Counted from the stretch's first letter, positions 33,132 through 45,109 are shown. The stretch is DNA of 64,000 bases from Brachypterus glaber (GCA_958510825.1 OY294052.1:11119816-11183815), one strand, 5' to 3'. Notes: generated by a model from the sequence alone, not told the origin. Numbers and translations are program-made.

Positions 33132-33998
33132 TACATAACTAGTGAGGAAAGTGACATATTTCACTCGAGTGGGAAGGTTTACGAACGAGCCATCGTAGGC
33201 AAGTGAGGACCCCACGAGTGTAATAAATACACTTTCCAACGAGTTACATACACTATTTTTTACCATCCCGAAAAATTATAAAGTTTCTTAATTTAATATT
33301 TTCTAATTTTTTTTACTTATTCCGAGAATTTTGAGAAAAGCAAAACACAAAATAGCATACAAATTTATATATGTATGTCAACAGGAAATATGTTTTTTAT
33401 TTACCTTTCGTTTTCTTGGTTTTATATTTAATACAACATATTATTATGGAAGCTCAACAGTGTTTAATGGGTTGCCTAACCTCAACCATCTTTTAAATCA
33501 AGCAAAAATTTGACAGTTTACTAATTAAATTTGATATCTGTGGATATGCTACCATATAAGACTGTAAAATTCTACAATGTTTTACATTTCCTGAGGAAAT
33601 ATTGATGTTTTTTATAAAATGTAAAGTAACTAAATCAAAAATTAAGTAATTTTTATAAAATCTAGACATTAATAAAACATCTCAATTTATACTGGCCCTG
33701 GTTAAAATAGTAAGGCTATAACTATAGTTTTTATTTTTGACATGAAAAATTAAAATATTTGGATTGAAAAACATATATCATAAAAGGCTGTGATGAAAGG
33801 TGGAAAATGGTATATAAAACGAGGTAAATAAAATTCGTAGAATCTACAACGTAAATATCTAAATAAAATTAGGCAAACCTTCATACATATATATCACACT
33901 AGGGTGATAGAAAAATATTAAACTAGTGTTGATATAAGGCGTTTTCTAAAGAACAAAAGAGTGTTTTAAATGTCATTTTCATAGGAGATCGTAGTAAT
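33132..33998 (+). mobile_element. ~0.85-kb repeat G with GC-looped palindrome, copy 2
   Basis: This is a direct-orientation copy of 25140-25975. The opening palindrome has CGAGTGGGAAGGTTTACGAA, then CGAGCCATCG, and CCCACGAGTG. The body shares GGTGGAAAATGGT, AATTCGTAGAATCTAC and CTAAAGAACAAAAGAGTGT. Confidence 0.75.
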
Positions 33999-33999
33999 T

Positions 34000-34535
34000 A
34001 TACTAGTTAATCTGACGGTAGATAATTTTTCTGGATGTCTTGTCTGTTATACCACTTATAGACGAGTATAACTCTGAAATGCGGAGCATTACATTTGTTC
34101 TCGTATTTTTTCGATCTATTCGCTTTTCACCGATTTTACGACAGACAGGAATAAATGATTTTTTAGAAATGCAATTTTTTACCTAAGTATATCGCGTGCT
34201 GTATAAATTGGATTTACACGGGAGTATAATAGATATTTTATTTTGTGTACCCACCGAAATATTTTTATAAAAAATACCTATTAGAAAAAAATTGATTTAT
34301 TGCTTTTGGTATATTCTTTAAGACTTGTTAAAAAAAGAACAAAACAATCAATAGTTTTTTACGCAATAATTTTTAATTTTAATCAAAATCATAAATATGG
34401 TATAATATATAAGTACTGAGTGATATTGGTATACTGCAGTTTCGGGTACTGTGCCTTATCAGTACCAAGAGTCTTAAAGCTTTGTACGCTGGTTAAAAAA
34501 AGTGACAGACTTTATTTGCTTTTTTTTTTATTTGA
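34000..34535. other. Spacer, nothing recognised
   Basis: No coding or repeat signal beyond AT-rich sequence. Confidence 0.35.
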
Positions 34536-34539
34536 AAAC

Positions 34540-35345
34540 AAGCCGTGAGGATATGTATACACACGCATTTTCCCAAATATCGCAAATTAAAAAATAAATT
34601 TTTAACAATTTTTTTTTAATCCTTTTTTTTGAAAAACTAAACACTTTTGAAATTTTTTATTTTTAAACGTAGTTTTTTAATTTTTTCAAAAAGTTTAACC
34701 CCTCATAACTTTTTTGGTTTTGTCTTTCCCTAATAGAATTTGATTTTTTCTGAAAATTTTGAGTCGATCGAATTATTCTTTCTTGAGTTATCGTGTCCAC
34801 AAAAAAAGTGAAATATGACGGACAGACGGACATTTTCAAAGTTTCTTATTATATTTTTTACAGCGCTTGCGTACTTTCGAATGTTCAAAAAAAATTAAAA
34901 ATCTTCCTAGACAAAAAATTCTTGGATATAAAATAATCAACTTTTTTTTTCAAATGTCCGTCCGTCTGTCTATCTGATGTCATGATTTTTGTGACGTGTT
35001 CACAACTCAAGAACGAATAATCAGATCGACTTGAAATTTTTAGGAAAAATTAAATTCAACGAGGGAAATATTGTTTTTTGATTTTTTTTATGTTAATTTT
35101 TACTTTAATTTTTCTTTTTTCGCAAAAAATTAAATTAAGTTTTTTTGAAAACTTTTTTTTTAATTTTTTTTTTTAATAATTTTTCGTTTTTTAGAAAATA
35201 TTCTTTTTACTTAAATGTAATTTTTTTTGTTAGTTTTGTTTGAAATTTTCTTTTTTTAATGTTTGGGAAATGCGATATAGGTACTATTTACTGTGAATAA
35301 TATATAATGGATAGCATTAGCATTATATATCTTTACGGCTTGTTT
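34540..35345. mobile_element. Two repeat D copies back to back
   Basis: The left copy starts AACAAGCCGTGAGGATATGT and runs to about 34895. The right copy is inverted (CAAATGTCCGTCCGTCTGTC near 34951, ACAACTCAAGAACGAATAAT, AGATCGACTTGAAATTTTTA) and ends TATATCTTTACGGCTTGTT at 35345. The pair forms a large imperfect palindrome. Confidence 0.65.
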
Positions 35346-35530
35346 TTTTCATAAAACACAAAAACGTTTTTTGCCGATTTAGGAAAATTCAAATCTACCG
35401 CATAATACTATTCAAGCGCTCTGAATAATACAATAAAGCCCATAAGATAGATCTATACTTGTTCACCATCTATTTTGACAAACTTTCCGCCTCGTGCCTA
35501 AAACATCCCATTTCCGCAACTTGTTATAAG

Positions 35531-36371
35531 CAGTACCCGGCTTATTTCCAGTTATAGTCCAGTCTTCAAGTTAATAAAAGATGCTTTACCTGGAAATTAT
35601 TCAAGGAGTTTGGATTTTTAGTTTATTGGGTAGGGTTTAAGGCCGCAAATAAATAATTTTGCGACATTGAACTCGATTTGGAACTGTCATTTTTTTAACT
35701 TATTTTTCACAAAAAAACAGACGTTTTAAAATATGTCAAGATCGGTGCATCCTAGGACAACAAACTTTTAATATGAAAATAAAGAGGACCAAATCTCCAA
35801 CATTTTTTGTGTCATGTATTTTTCTGTACGAATTTTTAGCTAATTCACGGCACCGCCTTAAACGTTACACTGTAGGATTTTAGATTTTTCTTTAGGACTC
35901 GGTTAGGAAGGTTTTTTTATGCTTAATACAATGGTGATTCAATCGAAAATCGGTTTACTCGAGATAATGGGGCACAAATGTGTGAATTATTTTTAAAAAA
36001 ATTAAATTTACGTAAATTAAAAAGAAAGTGCCAGATAGATTTTTTTTAATTTTTTCCCAAAATGTTCTAAGGGGCATGCCGAAACGACGCTAAAGAACAA
36101 TTTTGGTTTTTCGAAGAAAAAACATTAAAAATCTAAAAACGTATAGTGTAACGTTTAAGAGATATTTTAAAAATCCGTTTTTTTTGTGAAAAACACGTTA
36201 CAAAAATGACAGTTCCAAAAAAGTCCAAATTTTTTTTTTATTTGCGGCCATTTACCCTATAGGGTAGGCCTACCCAATAAACCGAAAATCAAAACTCCCT
36301 GAATTATTTCCAGTTAAAGCCTCTTTTTTGACCCGAAGACTGGACTACAACTGGAAATACGCCGGCTACTG
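35531..36371. mobile_element. 841-bp hAT-type non-autonomous element
   Basis: The element begins CAGTACCCGGCTTATTTCCA and ends with the near-complement TGGAAATACGCCGGCTACTG. It is flanked on both sides by the perfect 8-bp repeat GTTATAAG (35523-35530 and 36372-36379). An 8-bp target duplication with a CAG-type terminus is characteristic of the hAT superfamily. Inner arms (AAGACTGGAC, TTTATTGGGTAGG, GGAACTGTCATTTTT) also pair over about 200 bp. There is no transposase frame, so it would depend on one supplied elsewhere. Confidence 0.88.
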
Positions 36372-36963
36372 GTTATAAGTATAAATAGCTTTTTTAGAAC
36401 GCAATTTTTTACGTTAGTAAATCGCTTGTTGTATTAAATGGGTTGGTTGTACAAGTTAATTTATTTACAAAAGACCATAATAGATAACGCTTATAAAATG
36501 TTTCACTTTTATAAAATAAAAAGATAAGATAAATCGTGCTCTTATGTTTTGCTAATAAATTTATCTCTATTTAAGCCAGGTTTATAACTAAAGAGAAAAT
36601 ATCAATAATGGCAGGTAACCTTAATTTTTTAGTAAATAAGTATACACGATAAAATAGTTACTATAATCGAGATCCGGTAAAAATGTATTCATTTGTATTT
36701 AGCAATTGTTTTGATGGTTTATTCTAGAAGTTCGACTTTGCGCCTATCGCACAACAAAAACATTATAGTTGGCCAATTTGAATACACTTTCTCCGGTTTT
36801 TAGGTATAATTATAGACTGATCTCACAATTATCGAGCGTGACTCATAATTGCAACGGTTGGCAGAAAAAAAAAGTAGTAAAAGTCTGCTTTTTTGCACAA
36901 AAATAGTGAAAAAAATTTAAAAAAATTGCCATATTAGCATGGTTCAAATTCAATTACCTACAT

Positions 36964-37166
36964 ACCAAATTTGATGTTTCTACGATCTCCCGTTCGAAGG
37001 ATTTAAATGTACAGGTCAGCCATCTTGTTTTTTGTTTGGTTAATTTTTGATTGACATTACATACCAAATACATACCACCCTACATACCTAATTTCAAGTT
37101 TCTACGACCTCCCGTTCGAAAGATATGACTTTGACAGGTCGACCATCTTGGTTTTTGGTTTTGTTT
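36964..37166 (+). repeat. Two diverged ~83-bp direct repeats
   Basis: GTTTCTACGATCTCCCGTTC at ~36977 and GTTTCTACGACCTCCCGTTC at ~37098 begin similar stretches. Each continues with GAAGGAT/GAAAGAT, ACAGGTC and CCATCTTG, offset by about 121 bp. Confidence 0.7.
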
Positions 37167-37174
37167 GGTGTTGA

Positions 37175-39240
37175 GAATCAATTAATTTAGAATTTAAAAT
37201 AATTTTTATTTTATTTATAAGTTAAAGTAGCCAATAGCAGTCTGGAGGTTAAAATACCCTAATATTAAGGTCACTTTTATCGACTATAAATAAATAAATA
37301 AATAAATATGTATATTTATACTTTAATATACAAAATATTGTTATAAATAATTGATTATTATTCAATTTTATGTGAACAAAGTAGCTGTGAATTAAAAAAA
37401 AGTGACTAACTTTGCCCCATATTAACCTAGAACAATCTTTTTTTTTTCCTAAATTCGTGTATTAATACCAGATTTTCGAATATCAAATATCATTATCCTA
37501 AAAGTAATTGCAACAAAGTTATTCAAAGTGTTTATGAGATAAAAATGACAGTATTTTTGTAACGAGATTTTGCAAATCGATTTTTTTTTTAATTAATATT
37601 TTTTTTTGATAAAACATCTTGTCCCCTTTCATAAGGTACCCGTAGAATCATTATGTCTTCATTATTGCAAAAAAAAACATCTCTGGGATAAACAATTTTG
37701 AATTTTGCAAAAACTATTAAATTAATCGTTCTGAAATATTAACCACATATTGAGTACTATAAGACGCAACTTTTTACACAAAGTCGTAGGTCGATTTTTG
37801 CAAAATTTATTGTTTATTGAATAATATGCAAATTTTGATCGTTCTTTGCAGTTTTCTAAGCAACAAATCATCCTAGGACATTTAAAAAACTCCATTTTGA
37901 AGGTTTTTTAATTTCATACAAGAAGGTTATTTTGATTGTTGATAAAAAGTCAACTGTTTTACTGGTATGCAAAAATGTGCAAAAATAGACATTTTCTGAC
38001 ATTTAATTGTTAATATCTTAAAAACCATACCAAATCCACCGCAGAAAATACATAGGTTTTGCTTCTATACATGTAACCTGAAAAATTTGACAGACCACTG
38101 GTTGGGCCACTGTTCCCAACAGAGTATTTATTTTGCTCATATCCCTGTACTAAATCTGTTTTTTATCATCGTAGATACACATTTTAGAGCTCATAGGGGT
38201 TCTCCCTAATGCCCCCCTGGATACGTCTTTGTTAGATAAATAAAGTAATATGCAAAATATTTACAATAAAAAGTCGGTATACCGACTTTTTATAGTTCTC
38301 CAACTTTTAATTAAAGTCTAACCAAACGTTAAAGTGCAATTATAAAAATTACATTATAAATTATAAACACTAATTTACATAAAAATTATTTGTCTATAAA
38401 TAAATTTTAAACATGCTGGTAACGACTATATACAGTGGCACAGCAAGGGGGACGGGTCTCGATTTTTCATTCATAAACTTGGTATACCTGAATTATGTAA
38501 TAGAAATGCATAAGATATTCATAGAACCTATCAAAACCAATTAATTTAGTGTATTTTTACATAAAAGTCATTAGTTTTAATTAAACTTAAATATTGTAAT
38601 TAAAAATGGCCGAAGGCTAAATAACTTCTTACTTTCTCATAAAAAAAGTATTGTGATAGAATTTTTTTTTTTGCCTAAATCAAGTTATTACATTATTCAT
38701 TATTTATACGGTAGTTTCAAATTAAAAAAAATAAATCAAAAATCGTCATAGAGAAAAAATTCTTGGATATAAATTTGTTTCATGAAAAAATAAGCAACTT
38801 TTTTTTTTAAATGCTTGTTTTGGTCGTATTTTTTAAATTATTTCCAACGAAGAAAAATTTAAAAACAACATGAAAGGTAAAATAAAATTACACAAAAAAT
38901 GTTATCGTCAGTTTTTCCAGTGCCATCCCCCCCTTTTTCGCCAATGTGTAAACAACTGTTTTAGACATAACTTTTGTATTATTCACAATATATTATTATT
39001 AATAAGAGAAAAACCACATAAAAGGTAAAATAAAATTACACAAAATGTGTAATAATAAATTTTTCCAGCCCCTCCACATTACCCCCAAAATGTAAAAACA
39101 CGTGGAAAATCACTGTGCAACATACCAACTTCTTCGCTCGGATTTAGGGCTTAAATTAATTATCCGAAAGGCACTGACACGCGGAAAGCCGTAGTTAGTC
39201 GGAGTTGGGAGAAATCACAAATTGCATAATATCCAGGCTT
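37175..39240. other. ~2 kb AT-rich DNA; one perfect 28-bp palindrome and a repeat D scrap
   Basis: 38266-38293 is a perfect palindrome (ATAAAAAGTCGGTA and its complement). 38750-38810 has ATTCTTGGATATAAATTTGT and TTTCATGAAAAAATAAGC from repeat D. No gene recognised. Confidence 0.5.
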
Positions 39241-39244
39241 AAAA

Positions 39245-39335
39245 TCTACGCCGTGTCTGCGGCAGAGGGTTAAAAACCTTCTTTTAGTAACATTTTAAAG
39301 GGCCGTAGCTCCCTTAGGGATCATTTCCAGACCAA
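39245..39335 (+). repeat. Dispersed repeat C, copy 4 (short)
   Basis: AAAGGGCCGTAGCTCCCTTA followed by CCAGACCAACC matches the repeat C core. The rest of the family sequence is absent. Confidence 0.5.
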
Positions 39336-39742
39336 CCATTTTGTTAAAACATGAGAAACTGATATCAACTTTATCATACTATTAATATCTTATTATGACA
39401 GCTGCATTAATTACAGCGATGTCTTAAATTAACCAATGTTAAATGATAAAATTTTAAGTGTTACCAGATATCTGTGCGCCACATTAGGTTTCAAATTAAT
39501 TGGATAGTGGCTGATTAATATCGTCTTTTGGTGGTAAATTAAAATTTTAATATTATAGAAGAATGTCAAAAAGCATAGTTACTAGATTTTAAACACATGC
39601 AAGTGGGATTGTTTTACACATGAATGAGTAGTGTAGTTTGACCGATGAGGCGTTAAAAAAAATAAATTTTAGTTAATTTGTCTTATAAACACTTTCGCCC
39701 TAGTTTCTTCTTTTTCTTCATTATCTTTTTCTTATTCTTCCT

Positions 39743-39799
39743 TTTCTTCTTCTTCTTCTTCTTCTTCTTCTTCTTCTTCTTCTTCTTCTTCTTCTTCTT
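39743..39799. repeat. (TTC)n microsatellite
   Basis: A pure CTT run within a wider pyrimidine-rich stretch (39700-39825). The poly-Phe frame over it is an artefact. Confidence 0.95.
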
Positions 39800-40089
39800 C
39801 ATCTTATTCTTATTCTTCTTACATTTTACAAACGAATTGGTAATGCAATGTTGCGTTCAAACAAATAAATAATAATTAATTTATCTTGCATCATTATGAA
39901 ATTTCCTATGCTTGATTCTTGTATACAGTAGATAATTTTTAAGCAAATTTAACGAAAATACTAAAATATCCAGGATTTCAGGGCCTGGAACCGAGGAAGT
40001 AGAGTGTCCATTAAGTCCATTAAGAGACATATGAATATGACTATAGGCTAGCCAATACTAAGTTTGAATTTATGCTAAGATTTAAATCA

Positions 40090-40500
40090 TTAATTAACTC
40101 GAAAACGTTACGCCTCGTTACAGAGAGGGGGGGGGGTGGGTGTCAGTAAAAATGTTACGTAACACTTAAAAAATTATGAACTTATAAAATGTTTATTGGA
40201 TCACGTTTCCTTGCAAAATTTATTGCACACATCGTAGTTAACAGTTAACTAAATCCTCTAAACAAAAAGAATTAGAGATGGAAAACCATAGCCATTAACC
40301 GGTTTCGAAAATTACATCAGACCGGTTTTGGGTTAAAACACGGAAGCAATAACCGATTAAAAACCGGTTTAAACCATAAAGCAAAATTTCCTTTCATTTT
40401 ATCAACTTTTTGTAAAATGTTACGTAACAAAGGGGGGGGGGGGTCTCAAAATGTTACGCCACGTTACATGGGGGGGGGTGGTCAACGCTTCCAAAGTGGT
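40090..40500. repeat. 'GTTACGTAAC' G-run repeat with an ACCGGTTT core
   Basis: Two G-run blocks (40115-40165 and 40430-40485), each next to ATGTTACGTAAC or ACGTTAC, bracket a centre rich in AACCGGTTT/AAACCGGTT (40296-40370). Similar G-runs with GTTACGTAACG occur at 45823-45935, and as C-runs at 63695-63795. Probably an arthropod DNA element family. Confidence 0.5.
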
Positions 40501-40504
40501 TTCA

Positions 40505-41185
40505 GTCAAATAAGGCTGAATTTTGAATATGTTGTAAGGGGCACAAATGCACAACCCCAAAAAGATAGTTTAGGTGTTAGAGAACTTAAATATGTCAAGC
40601 TAGCTCATCCAATATGTTTTTTTTGTTTTTGAAAAAAAAAATAGGGGGCCAGTAAGCTTGTTTACTGTCAGATTTGTTTGTTTTATTTTGTGTGCCAGTT
40701 TAATTTATTAATTTTCTTAGTTATTTCAAACTAAGTTTAAAATGATAGCTCCAGCAAAATTATTTCCTGCAGAAAACTCTTCATTAAATAAATTTATTTT
40801 ACGAAAAAGTCCTACGCCACTGAAGCGGCGTTACGTTAAAAAATGTTTTGTTGGCCGTTAATTATTTTTTAGTCGGTTACACTATGAATTTCCCTTTTAT
40901 TCGCATTGTTCTAAGTATAAATTATCTGGATTATACTATAAACACGTTGCCAGTAACCCGAGACGTATAAATATACATTAGTATCAGGTACTTCCTACCA
41001 TAAATTACACAATTTATCCCTTTCCAGACGGGCTTTTAGAGGAATTGTTTTTTCTTTCTCGCACTAGTTAAAATCCTCCCATTTTAAAGGTAAAATATCT
41101 ATTATATCCTTGTAACGTTGCGATAAATTAGAAAAACTTAAAGCTAAAAGTGTAATTTGTTCAGTTTTATTTAAAGTTTTAATTT
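40505..41185. other. Spacer, nothing recognised
   Basis: No coding, RNA or repeat signal was found by eye. Confidence 0.35.
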
Positions 41186-41189
41186 TTAA

Positions 41190-41408
41190 CACGTTGAATA
41201 CCGCAATATTAAAAAAAATCAATTAAAAACGGGTTTCGATACTTACAGCCGAGCTCTTTAAGTCCCATATAACTAATATAGGACTGAGACACTCATCGAG
41301 CGACACGTGGCTGTAGAGCAGAACCACGTCCGAGACACCAGTGGGTTGTCACGTAGATGTTATTAAAAAAATATCTGAGACGCCACGTTTATGTCTCACG
41401 GCAACGTG
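41190..41408. mobile_element. 219-bp piggyBac-type MITE
   Basis: The element starts CACGTTGAATACCG and ends CACGGCAACGTG. It is flanked by TTAA on both sides (41186-41189 and 41409-41412). TTAA target duplication with a CACGTTG-like terminus is the signature of piggyBac-superfamily elements. Inner GC-richer repeats (CGAGACACC, GACGCCACGT, CACGTGGC) resemble subterminal transposase-binding repeats. It is far too short to encode a transposase. Confidence 0.85.
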
Positions 41409-41414
41409 TTAAGG

Positions 41415-42350
41415 TATTCACCAATCCATTTCAGTTTTTAAGAAATAAAAAAATTATATAGACATTTTTGAACTGTTTTAATCTATAAGTTGAAGTTTCT
41501 TAAAAACTATTTTGACGTTTTTTTTAAATTAAGAATGCGTTTGTGAATGATTTCTTCAAAACTAACAATTAATTTGTGAATTCTTAATAATTACTTAAGT
41601 TTTTTTTAAATAATTGAACATTTGAACTAACCAGAAATTTGGTGGTATTTTGTATGGACACTTGATCTGTTGCGTTGTTTAGTTGGTTTTCTTATTATTT
41701 AGTGCTTTTTGACTGTGGAATTTTGAAGAGAACATAAAAATAAGTTTTTTTATTGCTCGATCGATTTATTTGAAAATTGGGCACCCTGCAGTCTAAGGAA
41801 TCCTGCTTTAGGTATCTAATTGCCGAAAATAATTCTGTAATCGTCTCCATATAAACAGTTTTACTAGAACCACCTGGACCTAAAGGGCTATCCTTATTTT
41901 GCGAATTGTGCACGAACGGTTTTTTTTATGACGACGAAGAAAGAGTAAATTAAAATAAAATGTGAAATACGCAATAAAAAGGTAAGGATTGAATTTGACC
42001 TATACCCAACGGTTTACTTTATATCTCATAAAATGTTTAGTATCAGCATCTTGCATCAGTAGCCTTGTTTACGACTCTGGAGACATTAGGGTGGGCTCAA
42101 TCTAGATAAAGAAAGAAATATCTCAATTAACTATTGAAAGAAGAAGAAAAACAAAGTAATATAAGTAAGAAGCATAATAAGATAAGAAGAATAAGAAAAA
42201 GAATAGGAAGAAGAAAATGAAGAAGAAGAATAAAAAATAATAGAAGGAATATAAAAGAGGAGGAAGAAGAATATATATTTTAAATAAAAGATACGTGGGA
42301 CCCTATTTATTATATTTAATGATAACAAACAGACTGACCATAAGTGAAAC
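41415..42350. other. Spacer with degenerate GAA-rich tract
   Basis: 42135-42275 is an interrupted GAA/AAT-rich purine tract, a decayed microsatellite. The rest shows nothing recognised. Confidence 0.5.
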
Positions 42351-42355
42351 AATAA

Positions 42356-42780
42356 CACAGGCCCATAAAACAAAAAGAGTACTCTGAATTTTTGACGAGA
42401 CAGGTCTATTATTATGTATTTTTCATCGCTGAATCAAAATCCGAAGTGAGATTAAGGGGTTTCTCAGTGATTTTTCGAGAAAAATGCAAAAAACGTGATT
42501 TTTTATGGTTTTTGTATGGTTTTTTTGGAATAAAAAAAAACGGAAAATGATAAAACTAATCTGACTTCAAATTTGAATTTTACGAATTAAAATACATAGA
42601 AAACCATATTTAGTTTTTTTTCACGAAATTTTGACCCTTGCAGGAATTCGAAAACGGGAGCGCAATTTTCTCGAAAAATCACTGTGAAACCCCTTAACCT
42701 GACACCGGATATGGATTCAACGATGGAAAATACTTGACTGTCACGTCAAAAGTTCAGGGTACTTTTTTTGTGGGCCTGTG
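42356..42780. mobile_element. 425-bp 'CACAGGCCCA' TIR element
   Basis: The tips CACAGGCCCA and TGGGCCTGTG are perfect complements, each next to TAA (42353-42355 and 42781-42783). Inner arms pair (AGAGTACTCTGAA with TTCAGGGTACTTT; AAGGGGTTTC with GAAACCCCTT; TTTTTCGAGAAAA with TTTTCTCGAAAAA). A 3-bp TAA duplication fits PIF/Harbinger-type insertion; a TA target is the alternative. It carries the CGCTGAATCAAAATCC motif. Confidence 0.75.
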
Positions 42781-42789
42781 TAATTATAA

Positions 42790-43560
42790 TTATGAAACAA
42801 TAATTATTGTTTCATTTTAATTACACAAGAGGCTGAGAGTTATAGAAAATTTCGCTGTTTTCATGAAAATTTTCTGTCTGGGGCGATGCCCCTGGAGTAA
42901 TTATCTCCTTTGACAGCAATTTTAAATGAAAACTGTGAAGAATCATGTGTAATTCGGAAGATTATTTTTTAACGATTTATAATATGTCATACCATCTTAA
43001 TATTTTTACAGGCATATTCTTTAATTTGGTTAATTTAATTTAATTCTAAATTGCTAAACTAAAACTTTTTTTGTCCATTTTTAAATTGCAAATTATGGTT
43101 CTATCAATAGTTTAGTCACTTACTGCCGTACTGACTAGCGGCAGTACTGCGCTAAGCTTGTTCATAAAACCCAACCATACTGTCATTACATTTTATAAAA
43201 TGAATATTTTGTGGTATTTGTTGGTAATTAATAAAGTAATAACAATAATTATAAATAGTAATATATTCATATTTAATTATTAATTAATTTTAAGTATGAA
43301 ATCTTGTTGTAAAAGAGAAATACTAAAAAACAAAATACTAAAGCGATTCTCATTAGAATTTTATACAGTAGAAAATTACCGACATAACTGTAATATGATT
43401 GGACAGAAATGAACACGCGGTTAGAAATATTGTTAAATGATTGGTTGATAAAAACCATAAAAAATAATCATTGTAATCTATCTATTACCTTATCTATGAA
43501 AATAATGGTTTGACACTTTAGCTTGATTCAAGTACTGGGCGATGAACCGTCAGCATCGTG
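42790..43560. other. AT-rich spacer, nothing recognised
   Basis: A small GC hairpin, TACTGCCGTACTGACTAGCG with GGCAGTACTG, lies at about 43122-43149. Otherwise nothing. Confidence 0.4.
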
Positions 43561-43565
43561 CTAAG

Positions 43566-43636
43566 CCATCTTTTATGATGTGCCTCGTGTATTTTTGTTT
43601 TGTCATCTTTTATGATGTGCCTCGAGTATTTTTATG
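43566..43636 (+). repeat. Short tandem duplication
   Basis: CATCTTTTATGATGTGCCTC followed by G(T/A)GTATTTTT occurs twice in tandem, about 38 bp apart. Confidence 0.85.
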
Positions 43637-43794
43637 TTAATGTTTTATGTACAAGTATATGGTTATTAATCGTGCGAACTGTTGAATTTTAAGTGAATAA
43701 TAATGGACGTTTGAAGATAATTTTTTTGTGTGTTTTTAATGATAACTTTTTATATTAGCGTGGAAATTACTACAGTAGTATTTTATCAGTGATA

Positions 43795-43848
43795 GTGCGC
43801 AAGTCAGGATACATATCCGATTAGTACTTGCGCACTGGAAACCTCATG
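43795..43848. repeat. Small hairpin AGTGCGCAAGT/ACTTGCGCACT
   Basis: Perfect 11-bp arms about 25 bases apart. No flanking signature identifies it. Confidence 0.7.
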
Positions 43849-43854
43849 ATTATA

Positions 43855-44520
43855 TAGAGAAACCCTGGTTAATTATTCGGAAGAAAAAGACCAAATAAAT
43901 AGAGAGAGAGAGACACTTTAGCTTACCTTTGTTATTGAGCAATATAAATTAAACTCTAAAGTGGAATATTATTAATGTCGGGCTGAATTAGACTTAAACT
44001 TGTTTCTCCAGCAAATAAACAGGGAATGCTTCTATTGCCGTTATATTCTTGAATATACGCTAATGTCTCGTATCGCTCCTTTAATTTCTCTAATAAATCA
44101 ATATTAGCAGCAGCTGCAGCTACAATTATTAGTAATTAGTAACTTATTTCCTAACAATGGAAAATTTTCTCACATTAATTTCCTACGGTTTTATCATTTT
44201 ATCGAGAAATTTTCACAATGGGAAATACGCCTATTTTATAATAAGTATAGTTAGAAGCATCGGTGAAGCGCATAAAGTCACTTAAAAACTTGTTGTTAAT
44301 ATAGTTTTTAAGTAACTTTTTAAATATACATCAAAAAGGTACCCTTCTTATAATACTGTAGGGTTAACCGTTTTCGAGAAAAAATCACTTGAAGGTGAAA
44401 TTTCACTGTTCGAGGACGAAAAATTAAATACTAAAATGTTGAAAACCAAAACTTCAATATTGCAGGATTATTTTATATCAAAAAACTAAGAAAAATGTAT
44501 CTATACATATAGGTCGAAAA
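43855..44520. other. Spacer, nothing recognised
   Basis: No coding or repeat signal, apart from a short GAGAGAGAGA run near 43903. Confidence 0.35.
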
Positions 44521-44523
44521 ATC

Positions 44524-44981
44524 TTTTTATTCGCAACTGTACTTATATGTAATACATACATTACATGTATCAATAAAGCTCGGGAAGTACGTCATTACAG
44601 GTCTAGACCTGTAAACTAAATATTACTGATCTGCATTTAAATCAATAATATCCGCTAGAGGGCATTTTGTTTAAAAGACTTAAATTGTACAGTTTTAGTC
44701 AATATTTTTTACATTTGAGACTGAGAAGGATAATAAATGTTATAAACGGTGTTATCAACAAATGTTTTTTGTGGTTGTTTATTTTTTTTGGGTACTCGTA
44801 TGTAAAACTTCAGTTTTATATGATCGTGTTTTTTTGTAAAATGCAGGAAAAATGATTTGTGTTAAATATGAGAAAACTAAAAAACTAAGTATTATAGTAT
44901 TATTTTCTTCATTTTAATTCAAACATCTATGTTTCAGAAAAATTAGTACTTTATTTTTTAAATAAAAACAGCGAATAAAAT
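44524..44981. mobile_element. 'TTTTATTCGCAACTGT' TIR element, copy 2
   Basis: Same ends and interior as 14122-14690. The right tip lacks three bases (ACAGCGAATAAAA), and there is an internal deletion of about 100 bp. A hydrophobic 62-codon frame inside is not conserved in the other copy and is rejected as a gene. Confidence 0.75.
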
Positions 44982-45109
44982 AGTACACAGGTCTCCCGAA
45001 AAATTGTACTTTTCCTCGACCTATAAATGGACGTAAAAAAAAACTAATAAGGAATTTCGCACACCCCTTGTTAAAATAAGTACATGAAAATAACATACTA
45101 AGATAGGCC

